The notes under the pieces were generated by a model. That model did not search any database. It was not told where the DNA came from and saw nothing but the letters and a program-made list of their open reading frames with translations. Below are positions 25,972 to 33,870 of a stretch of 54,716 bases of DNA, piece after piece. Made by a program: the position numbers and the translations under genes. Source of the DNA: an uncultured Verrucomicrobiota bacterium (GTDB lineage: Bacteria; Verrucomicrobiota; Kiritimatiellia; RFP12; UBA1067); contig CALYRV010000002.1 in the NCBI GenBank assembly GCA_945483525.1, forward strand, positions 1 to 54,716, given 5' to 3'. Each line of letters opens with the position of its first letter. Position 1 is the first letter of the stretch.

Positions 25972-25990
25972 GCATGGGATATGCCCATGC
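25972..25990. repeat. 7-bp hairpin GCATGGG/CCCATGC
   Basis: Perfect stem with a 5-nt loop, 7 nt after the previous hairpin. Confidence 0.5.
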
Positions 25991-26133
25991 GGGTGAGGGC
26001 GGCGAGGGATTGCGGCGCGGGGGATTGGTTGGTGGTGGGTTTTGTTACGGACTCACTCCGACTGCGTCTTTGTTCGTCCTACCGTTGCCGTGGCTGTGTC
26101 TTCGGCTGGCCTGATGAATCGGCGAGAATGTGC

Positions 26134-26154
26134 GGTGGGGCGAGGCGCCCCACC
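26134..26154. repeat. Perfect 21-bp palindrome (GGTGGGGCG type)
   Basis: GGTGGGGCG, loop AGG, CGCCCCACC. Third member of the family at 21524 and 22805; orientation is opposite to the 22805 copy. Confidence 0.65.
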
Positions 26155-26462
26155 ATCCAAGTTCTGATCTGCAGGGATTCTACGGATCTGCAGTGATTCC
26201 TTTGGTTCGCGGGGATTTGATTGATTCGCGGGGATTCGCGCTTTGAGGCTTATTTGAATTGGCAATGCCGCCACGTCGATGCGCATTAGCGAAGGATTCC
26301 CTTCCTCCGCTGAATAAGGATTCTTGAACATTCCTCATTCAGAAGCGGATCGCTTCGCCAATCTCAACGCTGCGATTGCCTCCGCCCTTGCCGCGCAAGT
26401 CCAGAGCCATGAGAAAAACAAAGGAAAACCTCGCATAGTGACTGGATTCCTTAAGTAATATA

Positions 26463-26471
26463 TGCTATAAT
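26463..26471 (+). promoter_or_regulatory. Extended -10 promoter of DUF4143 ATPase
   Basis: TGCTATAAT, about 50 nt before ATG 26522. Confidence 0.6.
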
Positions 26472-26521
26472 ACCGTTCGCTTTAAAAAGTTGAGCTGGAT
26501 TAAAGTTTTGAAAGTGATCTG

Positions 26522-27712
26522 ATGAAACTTATTAAAAGAGGCGGTTATATCAACAGATTGCTGGCGTTAAGAGGAACGCCTGATATCAAGGTCATTACTG
26601 GCGTTCGTCGTGCGGGGAAGTCTAAATTGCTGGAGAATTTGAAGGACTTGATTGTTGCCGATGGACGGGAGAATGTCATTTTCATTGATCTTTCCGACTT
26701 GGCGAATGAGTCCCTTTGCGAATATCACGCGTTGAACGATTATGTGATTGCGAATACCCGAACGTCTGGCGGCAATGTGCTGATGATCGATGAGGTTCAG
26801 GAGTGTCGCGGGTTTGAGCGGACGATCAATAGTCTGCATAATACGGGAAAGTATGATATCTATCTGACGGGATCGAACGCCTTTTTGCTGTCCAGCGATC
26901 TTGCGACCTTGTTCACGGGACGGCAAATTGAGATACCGGTTTATCCGTTTTCCTTTGCGGAATTCGCGCGATACTTCGATGATGAACAGGACGCGGAGAA
27001 ACTGTTCGACCGGTATGTCCTAATGGGTGGGCTTCCCGGATCGTACAACTATCGGGACGAGGAGGATCGGCGGGAATATGTGCGTGAGGTGTTTGAGACC
27101 ATCCTGACGCGCGATCTGGTTCAGAAGTTCCGTCTGGCGGAGCCGATGGTGTTGCGCCGTCTGGCGGAATACCTGATGGACAATGTCGCCAATTTGACCT
27201 CACCGCACCGTACGAGCGTCCAGTTGGCGCAGAACAAGGTGACGACGAGCCATGTCACGGCGGCCAATTACATCGAGCATCTGACACGGGCGTTCCTCTT
27301 CCATCCGGTCAAGCGGTATGACATCCACGGCAAGCGGTACCTGTCCGTGAGCGAGAAGTACTATCTGAGCGATCTTGGATTCCGCTACGCCGTGCTGGGA
27401 ATGCGGAACGTCGATTGGGGACGGGCCCTTGAGAATCTCGTCTATCTGGAATTGCGGCGGCGCGGATACGATGTATATGTGGGCAAGTTCTATGAGCTGG
27501 AGATCGACTTCATTGCCTTGCGCGGAAGCGAGAAGATGTATGTCCAGGTCAGTTCCGATGTCTCGAGCCGGGAGACTTTTCAGCGGGAGATTGAGCCGCT
27601 AGCGAAAGTGAAGGACGCCTACCCGAAGATGCTGATAGCCCGCACCCGCAATCCGGAGACGGATTACGAGGGTATTCGTATCGTGAACATCGTTGACTGG
27701 CTGTTGAAGTAA
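26522..27712 (+). CDS. AAA-type ATPase with DUF4143 nuclease-like domain
   Basis: This 396-aa protein has Walker A GVRRAGKSKLL (about residues 26-36), Walker B VLMIDEVQ and sensor-like YLTGSNAFLL, then the DUF4143 C-terminus with RALENLVYLELRRRGYDVYVGK...EIDFIA. That last pattern resembles a PD-(D/E)xK fold. The family is widespread in gut anaerobes and archaea and highly mobile. Its cellular role is undefined, though defence or DNA-related functions have been proposed. The gene is intact and has its own promoter. A minus-strand shikimate kinase relic starts just after its stop. Confidence 0.88.
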   Translation: MKLIKRGGYINRLLALRGTPDIKVITGVRRAGKSKLLENLKDLIVADGRENVIFIDLSDLANESLCEYHALNDYVIANTRTSGGNVLMIDEVQECRGFERTINSLHNTGKYDIYLTGSNAFLLSSDLATLFTGRQIEIPVYPFSFAEFARYFDDEQDAEKLFDRYVLMGGLPGSYNYRDEEDRREYVREVFETILTRDLVQKFRLAEPMVLRRLAEYLMDNVANLTSPHRTSVQLAQNKVTTSHVTAANYIEHLTRAFLFHPVKRYDIHGKRYLSVSEKYYLSDLGFRYAVLGMRNVDWGRALENLVYLELRRRGYDVYVGKFYELEIDFIALRGSEKMYVQVSSDVSSRETFQREIEPLAKVKDAYPKMLIARTRNPETDYEGIRIVNIVDWLLK

Positions 27713-27732
27713 GGAGCATGGAGATGGAGCGT

Positions 27733-27823
27733 CGACGTCGATGATGCGGTCGGCGAATTTCTCGTAAAGGGCTTTGCGCTCGTCGTAGATGTCGCGGAGG
27801 GTCTGTCCCGGCTTCATCGCCAC
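27733..27823 (-). pseudogene. aroK: Relic of a shikimate kinase C-terminus
   Basis: On the minus strand about 30 codons read GQTLRDIYDERKALYEKFAD and then RIIDVDA. This matches the conserved C-terminal segment of shikimate kinases (ERxxLYxxxAD followed by a D-rich strand). No P-loop or remaining body exists upstream on that strand, so most of the gene is gone. It suggests a deletion scar at the island boundary. Another small P-loop kinase is an alternative source. Confidence 0.5.
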
Positions 27824-27852
27824 GCCGCGTCAATCTGAAATTGACAAATGCG

Positions 27853-27876
27853 AACCGCGGCGTTTCCGCCGCGGTT
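27853..27876. terminator. Perfect 10-bp hairpin, likely terminator
   Basis: AACCGCGGCG (27853-27862), loop TTTC, CGCCGCGGTT (27867-27876), followed by a T-containing run. Confidence 0.6.
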
Positions 27877-27880
27877 TATT

Positions 27881-27889
27881 TGCTATACT
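27881..27889 (+). promoter_or_regulatory. Extended -10 promoter before 101-aa gene
   Basis: TGCTATACT, directly after the hairpin; predicted start ~27896, ATG 27950. Confidence 0.5.
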
Positions 27890-27949
27890 TGGAATGTAGA
27901 GAGAAAATTGTTCCGATGGTGGATGTTGGGTTCTCAAACGGAGTTGTAA

Positions 27950-28255
27950 ATGTGTATGATAGAAATGTCAGGTTCGAATGATGCCTTGAACAGGTTGCGG
28001 GTTGTGCTGTCCAGAACGATGAGGCCCGAAGAACTAGATGACGCGATCGAATGGGCGACATGTAGCGGGGAGGACGAAGAGTCGATTCGTCCGTTTCTGG
28101 TGTGGGCGGAGGAGTATGGGCCGACGACGGAACTTGAGGTGGCACAGATGTCGTTCCATCTGGTGAAGCCAGGCGTCTGGAGGAGGCCGGAAAGAGGAAT
28201 GATAGTTCAGGATGAGTTTGAGGCTATCAAAGATTTCTTATCGGACTCTTTGTAG
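27950..28255 (+). CDS. Hypothetical 101-aa acidic protein
   Basis: This small soluble protein is acidic, with a helical N-terminal part (EELDDAIEWATCSGEDEESI) and a conserved-looking VAQMSFHLVKPGVWRRPERGM. No family is recognised. It stands between the island terminator and the aat promoter with its own -10 element. ATG 27956 is an in-frame alternative. Confidence 0.5.
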   Translation: MCMIEMSGSNDALNRLRVVLSRTMRPEELDDAIEWATCSGEDEESIRPFLVWAEEYGPTTELEVAQMSFHLVKPGVWRRPERGMIVQDEFEAIKDFLSDSL

Positions 28256-28265
28256 ATGACGATGA

Positions 28266-28274
28266 TGGTATAAT
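28266..28274 (+). promoter_or_regulatory. Extended -10 promoter of aat operon
   Basis: TGGTATAAT; predicted start ~28281, two nt before ATG 28283. Confidence 0.65.
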
Positions 28275-28282
28275 ACCAGCAT

Positions 28283-28381
28283 ATGAATATATTCGAAACG
28301 ATCGCTGATTGGCTGGCGGATGAGCTGGCGATGCCGACGCTGGTCGGTGACGAAATCCTGACATGGCCGTTTACAGATTAG
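28283..28381 (+). CDS. 32-aa upstream ORF overlapping aat start
   Basis: The frame begins at the predicted transcription start and ends with TAG at 28379-28381, 19 nt inside aat. The product is acidic and Trp-containing (ETIADWLADEL, ILTWPF). Because the aat start has little ribosome site of its own, translation of this frame could open it. It may be a leader peptide or merely an upstream ORF; no homologue is recognised. Confidence 0.4.
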   Translation: MNIFETIADWLADELAMPTLVGDEILTWPFTD

Positions 28382-29022
28382 GTGACGATCCGTTCTTTCC
28401 GCCGCCGGAAGAGGCGGATGCCGACGGACTCCTGGCCGTCGGCGGCGACTTCAGTCCCGAACGACTGCTTGCCGCCTACACGAGCGGCATCTTCCCCTGG
28501 CCGATTTCGGAGGACAGCCCTATTACCTGGTTTTCGCCGGACCCGCGCTTCGTGCTGATGCCGGAAGACCTTCACATCCCGAAGTCGCTCGTCAAGACGC
28601 TTCGGAAGGGACTCTTCGAGTATAAGATCGACAGCGCGTTCCAGGAGGTCATCCACGCCTGCTCCACGGTGCCTCGTCCCGGACAGGAGGGTCTGACCTG
28701 GATAACCGACGACCTCGAACGCGGATACTGCGAGCTCAACCGCCTCGGTTTCGCGCATTCGTTCGAGGCCTGGCAGGACGGAAAGCTGGTCGGTGGCTTT
28801 TATGGCGTCGGCATCAAGCGCTGCTTCTTTGGCGAGTCGATGTTCGCGAGAGTTCCGGACGCCAGCAAGTGCGCATTCGCCACGTTCGCGCGCTGGATGT
28901 TCGAGCAGGGCGTTCCGTGGATCGACTGTCAGGTCCGTACGGACCACCTCGCGCGGTTCGGCGCGAAGGAGATCCCGCGCACCGAATATCTGCGCCTGCT
29001 TTCCACCGCGCTCGAGGGGTGA
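28363..29022 (+). CDS. aat: Leucyl/phenylalanyl-tRNA-protein transferase
   Basis: This 219-aa enzyme adds Leu or Phe to proteins with N-terminal Arg or Lys, marking them for ClpAP (N-degron pathway). Signatures are GLLAVGGDFSPERLLAAYTSGIFPWP, WFSPDPR, ITDDLERGYCELNRLGFAHSFE and GESMFARVPDASK. The length is typical. Aat is largely a Gram-negative trait. The start lies within a short upstream frame, suggesting coupling. Confidence 0.94.
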   Translation: MAVYRLGDDPFFPPPEEADADGLLAVGGDFSPERLLAAYTSGIFPWPISEDSPITWFSPDPRFVLMPEDLHIPKSLVKTLRKGLFEYKIDSAFQEVIHACSTVPRPGQEGLTWITDDLERGYCELNRLGFAHSFEAWQDGKLVGGFYGVGIKRCFFGESMFARVPDASKCAFATFARWMFEQGVPWIDCQVRTDHLARFGAKEIPRTEYLRLLSTALEG

Positions 29023-29050
29023 AAAAGTCTCTCCCGCGATTGTGGATTTT

Positions 29051-29059
29051 TGCTATAAT
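29051..29059 (+). promoter_or_regulatory. Extended -10 promoter of beta-CASP gene
   Basis: TGCTATAAT ending 6 nt before ATG 29066, so transcription should begin on the start codon itself. Confidence 0.7.
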
Positions 29060-29065
29060 CATGTT

Positions 29066-30466
29066 ATGAGAATAACATTCTATGGTGCGGCACAGACCAC
29101 GACGGGATCGATGCATCTCGTCGAGGCGAACGGCAAGCGGATCCTCCTTGATTGCGGGCTCTACCAGGGTCACCGCAAAGAGGCGTTCGAAAAGAACCGG
29201 AATCTTCCGATCGACGCGAAGACGATCGACTATGTGATCCTCTCGCATGCGCATATCGACCATTCCGGCAACCTCCCGCAGCTCGTGCGGCAGGGCTTCC
29301 GAGGACGCGTCTTTGCGCGTCAGTCGACGACTGACCTTTGCGATATCATGCTTCGCGATTCGTGTTTCCTCCAGAAGCGCGACCTGGAGTATATCAACAA
29401 GAAGCGCCGGAAGGAGGGCAAGCACCTCTTCGAGCCTCTCTACGAGGAGAGTGACGTTGACGCGCTGATGCAGCTATTCATCCCGACTCACATGCACGAG
29501 CCGCGAGAGATTAGTCGCGGTATAACGCTTGAGTTCTTCAACGCTGGGCATATCCTCGGTTCGGCGCTGGTGCAGCTTGATATCAAGTCCGATCACGGGC
29601 ATAACCACCGTCTTTTGTTCTCCGGCGATCTCGGTCAGCCCAATCAGCCGATTCTGCGCCACTATGAGTATCCGGCGGGCGCGGACATCCTGCTCGTCGA
29701 ATCGACTTACGCGGACAAGTTTCATCCGTCCGCGGACGATGTCGAGCTCCGGCTTGAGAAGTACCTTAAGTATATCGACCGGCACAATTCGAAGCTCCTG
29801 ATCCCAGCGTTCTCGGTTGGACGCACCCAGCAGATCATCTACTATCTGAACAAGCTCAAGGAGCGCAATAAGGTGCCTCGCGAGGTGAAGGTCTACATTG
29901 ATTCTCCGCTTTCGCAGAAGGCGACGAAGATCTACGCGAATCACCGCGAGGTCTATAACGATGAGGCGAGACGGATGATCCAAGAGGGCAAGAACCCGCT
30001 CGAGTTCCCCGGGCAGGTCTTCGTTGGCACGCCAGAGGAGTCGATGGCGCTCAATGATATGCCTGGTCCAATGGTCATCATTGCGGCGAGCGGCATGTGC
30101 GAAGGCGGACGTGTCCTTCACCATCTCAAGCATTGCGTGCAGGATCCGGATAACATCATCCTCATCTGCGGCTTCCAGGCGGAGAACACGCTCGGGCGCC
30201 GCATCGTCGAGAAGCGCAATCCGATCAAGATCTTTGGTGAAGAGGTCGAGCTCAAGGCGCAGGTCGAGGTGATTAACGCGCTCTCCGCGCATGCGGACCG
30301 TGCAGGGCTCATCGACTGGATCGGCGAGGTGAAGGACAACGTCCGTCATGCCTTTGCGGTTCACGGCGAACCAGAGAAGGTCTCCGCGATGGTTGACATC
30401 CTCAAAGAGCAGGGCATTCGCAACTGCGTCGCGCCGATGCCGGGCCAGACCTACAAGTTCGACTGA
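29066..30466 (+). CDS. MBL-fold beta-CASP ribonuclease/RNA-processing exonuclease (CPSF73/YSH1-like)
   Basis: This 466-aa metallo-hydrolase has HAHIDHSG (His61, His63, Asp65, His66) as the zinc-binding motif 2, GAAQTTTGSMH at the N-terminus, NAGHILGSA, GDLG and the beta-CASP/RMMBL C-terminus with ASGMCEGGRVLHHL and SAHAD. It belongs to the COG1236-type bacterial group related to CPSF-73, distinct from RNase J1. The substrate is probably RNA. Starts upstream of 29066 would be transcribed only from the aat message. The start codon matches the predicted 5' end. Confidence 0.9.
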   Translation: MRITFYGAAQTTTGSMHLVEANGKRILLDCGLYQGHRKEAFEKNRNLPIDAKTIDYVILSHAHIDHSGNLPQLVRQGFRGRVFARQSTTDLCDIMLRDSCFLQKRDLEYINKKRRKEGKHLFEPLYEESDVDALMQLFIPTHMHEPREISRGITLEFFNAGHILGSALVQLDIKSDHGHNHRLLFSGDLGQPNQPILRHYEYPAGADILLVESTYADKFHPSADDVELRLEKYLKYIDRHNSKLLIPAFSVGRTQQIIYYLNKLKERNKVPREVKVYIDSPLSQKATKIYANHREVYNDEARRMIQEGKNPLEFPGQVFVGTPEESMALNDMPGPMVIIAASGMCEGGRVLHHLKHCVQDPDNIILICGFQAENTLGRRIVEKRNPIKIFGEEVELKAQVEVINALSAHADRAGLIDWIGEVKDNVRHAFAVHGEPEKVSAMVDILKEQGIRNCVAPMPGQTYKFD

Positions 30467-30469
30467 TTA

Positions 30470-30478
30470 TGATATACT
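30470..30478 (+). promoter_or_regulatory. Extended -10 promoter of pfp
   Basis: TGATATACT right after the beta-CASP stop; predicted start ~30485, ATG 30493. Confidence 0.6.
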
Positions 30479-30492
30479 AGCGCAAAAACGAC

Positions 30493-31689
30493 ATGAATTA
30501 TCACATGAAAGCGAACAACATGGTCATCGCCCAGTCAGGCGGACCTTCGATGGTGATCAACCAGTCACTCGTTGGCGCGGTTCTTGCTGCGCGCAAGGCG
30601 AAGACTATCGGCAGAATCTATGGCGCAGTGCACGGCATTGCCGGTATTATGAAGGGCGAGTATCTTGACCTCAAGAAGGTGAGCGAGAAGAAGCTCCTCG
30701 CGATTGCAGACACGCCTTCTAGCGCGCTCGGCAGCTGTCGTCTTAAACCGACTGCCGAGGACTGCCGCAAGATCTTCGAGGAGTTCAAGCGCCTCAAGGT
30801 CGGATACTTCTTCTACATTGGCGGCAACGATTCCGCCGATGCCGCTCGCATCGTCGCGGAGGAGGCCGAGAAGGAGGGTTATCCGCTTGTCGCGTATCAT
30901 ATTCCGAAGACGATCGACAACGACCTCCGCTCTTGCGATCATACACCTGGTTTCGGTTCCGCGGTCCGTTTCGTCGCGTCCGCGATCCGCGGCGACGATC
31001 TTGACAACCGAGCGCTCGGTGGGGTGAAGATTGATGTGATCATGGGGCGTGATGCTGGCTTTCTTACGGCCGGCGCGGCACTTGCGCGGCAGCGTCCGGA
31101 TGACGGACCTCACCTCATTTATCTTCCCGAGGTCCCGTTCTCAGAAGAGAAGTTCATCAGGGACGTCAAGGCGGCGATGAAGAAGTTCGGCCGTTGCGTG
31201 ATCGCGGTCTCCGAGGGCATCCGCGGCAAGGACGGCATTCCGATTGGGGCGAAGCTTGCGGACGGCGAGAAAGATTCCCATGGCAACGTCCAGATGTCCG
31301 GCACCGGCGCGCTCGGAGATGCGCTCGCGAAGCTGCTTAAGGCGAAGGCTGGCATCAAACGTGTCCGTGCCGACACCTTTGGTTATCTTCAGCGTTCCTT
31401 CCCCGGCATCGCCTCGAAGGTCGATCAGCGCGAGGCGTTTCAGGCCGGTCAGGCCGCGGTGAAGTCCGCATTGAAGGGCGAGCTCACCAAGGGTACGATC
31501 GGCATCATTCGCGGCAAGGGCAAGAAGTACGAAGTAGCTTTCTTGCCGCGTCCAATTACCGATGCCGCCAAGTTCACACGGTCCGTCCCGAAGGAGTACA
31601 TCTCGAAGAACGGACATGACGTCACGCCGGCTTTTCTCGACTACGCCGCGCCCATCGTCGGCGATCTCCCCCCTTGCGAAATCTTCTAA
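30493..31689 (+). CDS. pfp: Pyrophosphate-dependent 6-phosphofructokinase
   Basis: This 398-aa glycolytic enzyme phosphorylates fructose-6-phosphate with PPi, a reversible step. SGGPSMVINQSL is the N-terminal donor loop. GGNDSADAA replaces the ATP-PFK GGDGS, and PKTIDNDL carries the catalytic TIDND with the Lys typical of PPi enzymes. MGRDAGFLTAGAAL follows. ATG 30505 is an alternative start. The PPi form indicates an energy-saving anaerobic glycolysis. Confidence 0.92.
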   Translation: MNYHMKANNMVIAQSGGPSMVINQSLVGAVLAARKAKTIGRIYGAVHGIAGIMKGEYLDLKKVSEKKLLAIADTPSSALGSCRLKPTAEDCRKIFEEFKRLKVGYFFYIGGNDSADAARIVAEEAEKEGYPLVAYHIPKTIDNDLRSCDHTPGFGSAVRFVASAIRGDDLDNRALGGVKIDVIMGRDAGFLTAGAALARQRPDDGPHLIYLPEVPFSEEKFIRDVKAAMKKFGRCVIAVSEGIRGKDGIPIGAKLADGEKDSHGNVQMSGTGALGDALAKLLKAKAGIKRVRADTFGYLQRSFPGIASKVDQREAFQAGQAAVKSALKGELTKGTIGIIRGKGKKYEVAFLPRPITDAAKFTRSVPKEYISKNGHDVTPAFLDYAAPIVGDLPPCEIF

Positions 31690-31694
31690 CCCCG

Positions 31695-31725
31695 TTCTCA
31701 ACCTTCAACCTCAACCTTCTACCCC
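31695..31725 (+). repeat. CT-rich repeat before nfeD (CTCAACCTTCAAC type)
   Basis: Contains a 21-nt stretch (31697-31717) identical to 45040-45060 inside the second GH-A gene. Units CTCAACC and TTCAACC repeat. Confidence 0.65.
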
Positions 31726-31727
31726 TA

Positions 31728-32165
31728 ATGATCACTAATCCCTGGATCTGGATATACATCGGTATCGGACTAATGTTCCTGGAACTTATCGTTTCGGGTT
31801 TCATCCTTTGTTTCTTCGGGCTCGCCGCAGCGACTGTCGGGGTGATTCGCTTCATCATTGGTGACGCGTTTGACCTTACGTGGGAACTTGCCGTGTTTTC
31901 GGTGCTGTCCGTTGCGTACATCTTCCTGCTACGCCGTTGGTTCAAGCGTACGTTCGTCGGCGACAAGAAGGGCGATGCCGATCTCGGTGATGATAATATC
32001 GGACGTGTTGGCAAGGTGACGGCGGCGATCGAGCCGCCGCTTGCTGGGCGGGTGCTGCTCGGTGATTCCGAGTGGTCCGCCGAAGCTGATGTGCCAGTCG
32101 CGATCGGTGCTAATGTGAGGGTGATTTCTCAGAATAATCTTACAATCAAAGTGGAGGTAATCTAA
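31728..32165 (+). CDS. NfeD-like membrane protein
   Basis: This ~145-aa protein has two to three N-terminal membrane helices (WIWIYIGIGLMFLELIVSGFI onward, positions 5-70) and a C-terminal OB-fold (GRVGKVTAAIEPPLAGRVLLGDSEW). This is the short NfeD form that pairs with SPFH proteins. The next gene, starting 1 nt after the stop, is such a partner. They probably form membrane microdomain complexes. ATG 31728 follows the CT-rich repeat; upstream in-frame codons lie within the repeat and are rejected. Confidence 0.88.
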   Translation: MITNPWIWIYIGIGLMFLELIVSGFILCFFGLAAATVGVIRFIIGDAFDLTWELAVFSVLSVAYIFLLRRWFKRTFVGDKKGDADLGDDNIGRVGKVTAAIEPPLAGRVLLGDSEWSAEADVPVAIGANVRVISQNNLTIKVEVI

Positions 32166-32166
32166 A

Positions 32167-33081
32167 ATGACACCTGGTCTCATATTGTTAGGAGCAATTG
32201 CGCTCTTTGTTATCATCGCCGTCGCCAAGACCGCTACCGTGGTTCCGCAGAAGTCGGCTTATATTGTGGAGCGACTCGGTAAGTACCGTTGCACGATGGA
32301 TGCCGGCTTTCATCTGATGTTCCCGTTCATTGACCGTATCGCCTATAAGCATACGCTCAAGGAGCAGGCGATCGACGTGCCGCCGCAGGAGTGCATCACC
32401 AAGGATAACATCATGGTGTCCGTCGACGGTATTCTTTACATGCAGGTGATGGACCCTGTGAAGGCGTCGTACGGCATCGGCAACTACCTCTTCGCGACGA
32501 CGCAGCTCGCGCAGACCACGATGCGTTCCGAGATGGGTAAGCTTGATCTTGACCGTTCCTTCGAAGAGCGCACCACGATCAATCAGGCGATCGTCAACGC
32601 CGTTGACAAGGCGAGTGATCCGTGGGGCATCAAGGTCACACGTTACGAAATCAAGAACATCACGCCGCCGCGTTCGATCCAGGACGCGATGGAGAAGCAG
32701 ATGCGCGCGGAGCGCGAGAAGCGCGCGATGATCGCAGAATCGGAAGGTGAGCGTCAGTCGAAGATCAACCGCGCCGAAGGCGACAAGCAGGAGGCGATCA
32801 ACATCTCCGAGGGCGAGCGTCAGCGTCGCATCAACGAGGCCGAAGGCCGTGCGAAGGAGATTCTTCTCGTAGCGGAAGCGCAGGCGACGGGCATCCGCAA
32901 GGTCGCGGAGGCGATCAACGGACAGGGCGGAGTTGAATCCGTCAATATGCAGCTCGCCCAGCAGTACTTGAAGGAATTCGGTTCGCTCGCGAAGACCAAC
33001 AACACGATGATAATCCCGAGCAATCTCGCAGATGTCGCTGGCATCATTAAGGCCTGCACGAACGTTATCAAGAAGGCGTGA
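32167..33081 (+). CDS. SPFH/Band 7 stomatin-like protein
   Basis: This 304-aa protein has an N-terminal membrane anchor (LILLGAIALFVIIAVA), then a Band 7 domain (VVPQKSAYIVERLGKY, FIDRIAYKHTLKEQAIDVPPQECITKDN, ITPPRSIQDAMEKQMRAEREKRA) and a long coiled coil. It is closest to the QmcA/stomatin group. Homologues form oligomeric scaffolds with NfeD partners and can modulate membrane proteases. Coupled to the upstream nfeD. A SD-like GGAGG lies at the end of that gene. Confidence 0.92.
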   Translation: MTPGLILLGAIALFVIIAVAKTATVVPQKSAYIVERLGKYRCTMDAGFHLMFPFIDRIAYKHTLKEQAIDVPPQECITKDNIMVSVDGILYMQVMDPVKASYGIGNYLFATTQLAQTTMRSEMGKLDLDRSFEERTTINQAIVNAVDKASDPWGIKVTRYEIKNITPPRSIQDAMEKQMRAEREKRAMIAESEGERQSKINRAEGDKQEAINISEGERQRRINEAEGRAKEILLVAEAQATGIRKVAEAINGQGGVESVNMQLAQQYLKEFGSLAKTNNTMIIPSNLADVAGIIKACTNVIKKA

Positions 33082-33091
33082 TTCGGCCGAG

Positions 33092-33826
33092 GTGGTGGTG
33101 AATATCGTCGCCGGCATTTCCGATCTGGTATTCCCGCGACGCTGCGAGGTCTGCGGGAATCTGGTCGATCGTGACGGACGATATCTCTGTTCTGCGTGTC
33201 TTGAGCGGATTCCGTTTGTTCCGCTGCAGGGGTGCTGCAGAATCTGCGGAAGGGCGGTTGAAGGTGTAGATGGCGAATATTTATGCGAGGATTGTCGCCG
33301 TTTGGCTACGATGCCGGCGTTTGATCGTGCCGCGAGCGCCGTTTCTTTCGACGAGTTGCCGCGGCAGATGATACTTGATTATAAGTTCAATCGTGCGCTG
33401 TATCTGGTTCGTGATTTCGTTGATTGGCTGGAAGGGACGCTGAACGCACGATTTCGTTCGGCGGAGGTCGATGTTGTCGTCCCGATGCCGATTACGCGTT
33501 ATCACCGTTGGAACCGTGGATACAATCAGACCTTTTATCTTGCGAAGGAGCTTGCGAAGCGTATCGATCGGAAGTGCGATTCGCGGCAACTTCGTCGTGT
33601 TGGGAATCCCAGACGTCAGGGCGGACTTACCGAGGACGAGCGTCGAGAGAATGTCCGCGGAACTTTCGCCGCGCCACATCCAGAGATGGTGCGTGGGCGG
33701 ACAGTTCTGCTGGTGGACGATGTGATGACTACTGGTTCGACATTTTCTGCGGCGGCGATAACACTGAAGGATGCAGGGGCTTCACGTGTTTGGTGTCTGT
33801 CCGTTGCCCGTTCGGTTCGTGATTAA
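33092..33826 (+). CDS. ComF family phosphoribosyltransferase-like protein
   Basis: This ~245-aa protein has a zinc-finger head with CEVCG...CSAC and CRICG...CEDC, followed by a type I phosphoribosyltransferase domain with the PRPP loop VLLVDDVMTTGST. Family members (ComF/GntX) act in DNA uptake for transformation or for growth on DNA. The start is one of three successive GTG codons at 33092-33100, just downstream of the SPFH stop, with GAGG nearby. The exact start is uncertain. Confidence 0.85.
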   Translation: MVVNIVAGISDLVFPRRCEVCGNLVDRDGRYLCSACLERIPFVPLQGCCRICGRAVEGVDGEYLCEDCRRLATMPAFDRAASAVSFDELPRQMILDYKFNRALYLVRDFVDWLEGTLNARFRSAEVDVVVPMPITRYHRWNRGYNQTFYLAKELAKRIDRKCDSRQLRRVGNPRRQGGLTEDERRENVRGTFAAPHPEMVRGRTVLLVDDVMTTGSTFSAAAITLKDAGASRVWCLSVARSVRD

Positions 33827-33833
33827 TCAATTA

Positions 33834-33842
33834 TGATATAAT
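33834..33842 (+). promoter_or_regulatory. Extended -10 promoter of purF-like gene
   Basis: TGATATAAT; a GGAGGAG ribosome site precedes ATG 33871, so this mRNA has a normal short leader. Confidence 0.65.
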
Positions 33843-33870
33843 ATGTTCCTAACCTTGACGGAGGAGTAAA

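Larger units (their letters stand above)
25823..26462. other. 640-nt gene-free stretch with palindromes and degenerate repeats
   Basis: No convincing gene is visible on either strand. It holds a perfect 11-bp hairpin at 25939-25964, a 7-bp hairpin at 25972-25990, the palindrome at 26134-26154, a 15-bp near-duplication (26166-26180 and 26185-26199, GATCTGCAGnGATTC) and a 12-bp duplication TTCGCGGGGATT (26206-26217 and 26225-26236). It looks like a sink of repeats and decayed sequence in the island. Confidence 0.6.

Noticed and set aside
26053..26331. 92-aa minus-strand ORF in the gene desert
   Set aside because: Made of translated degenerate DNA repeats and the palindrome; no family and no start signals.
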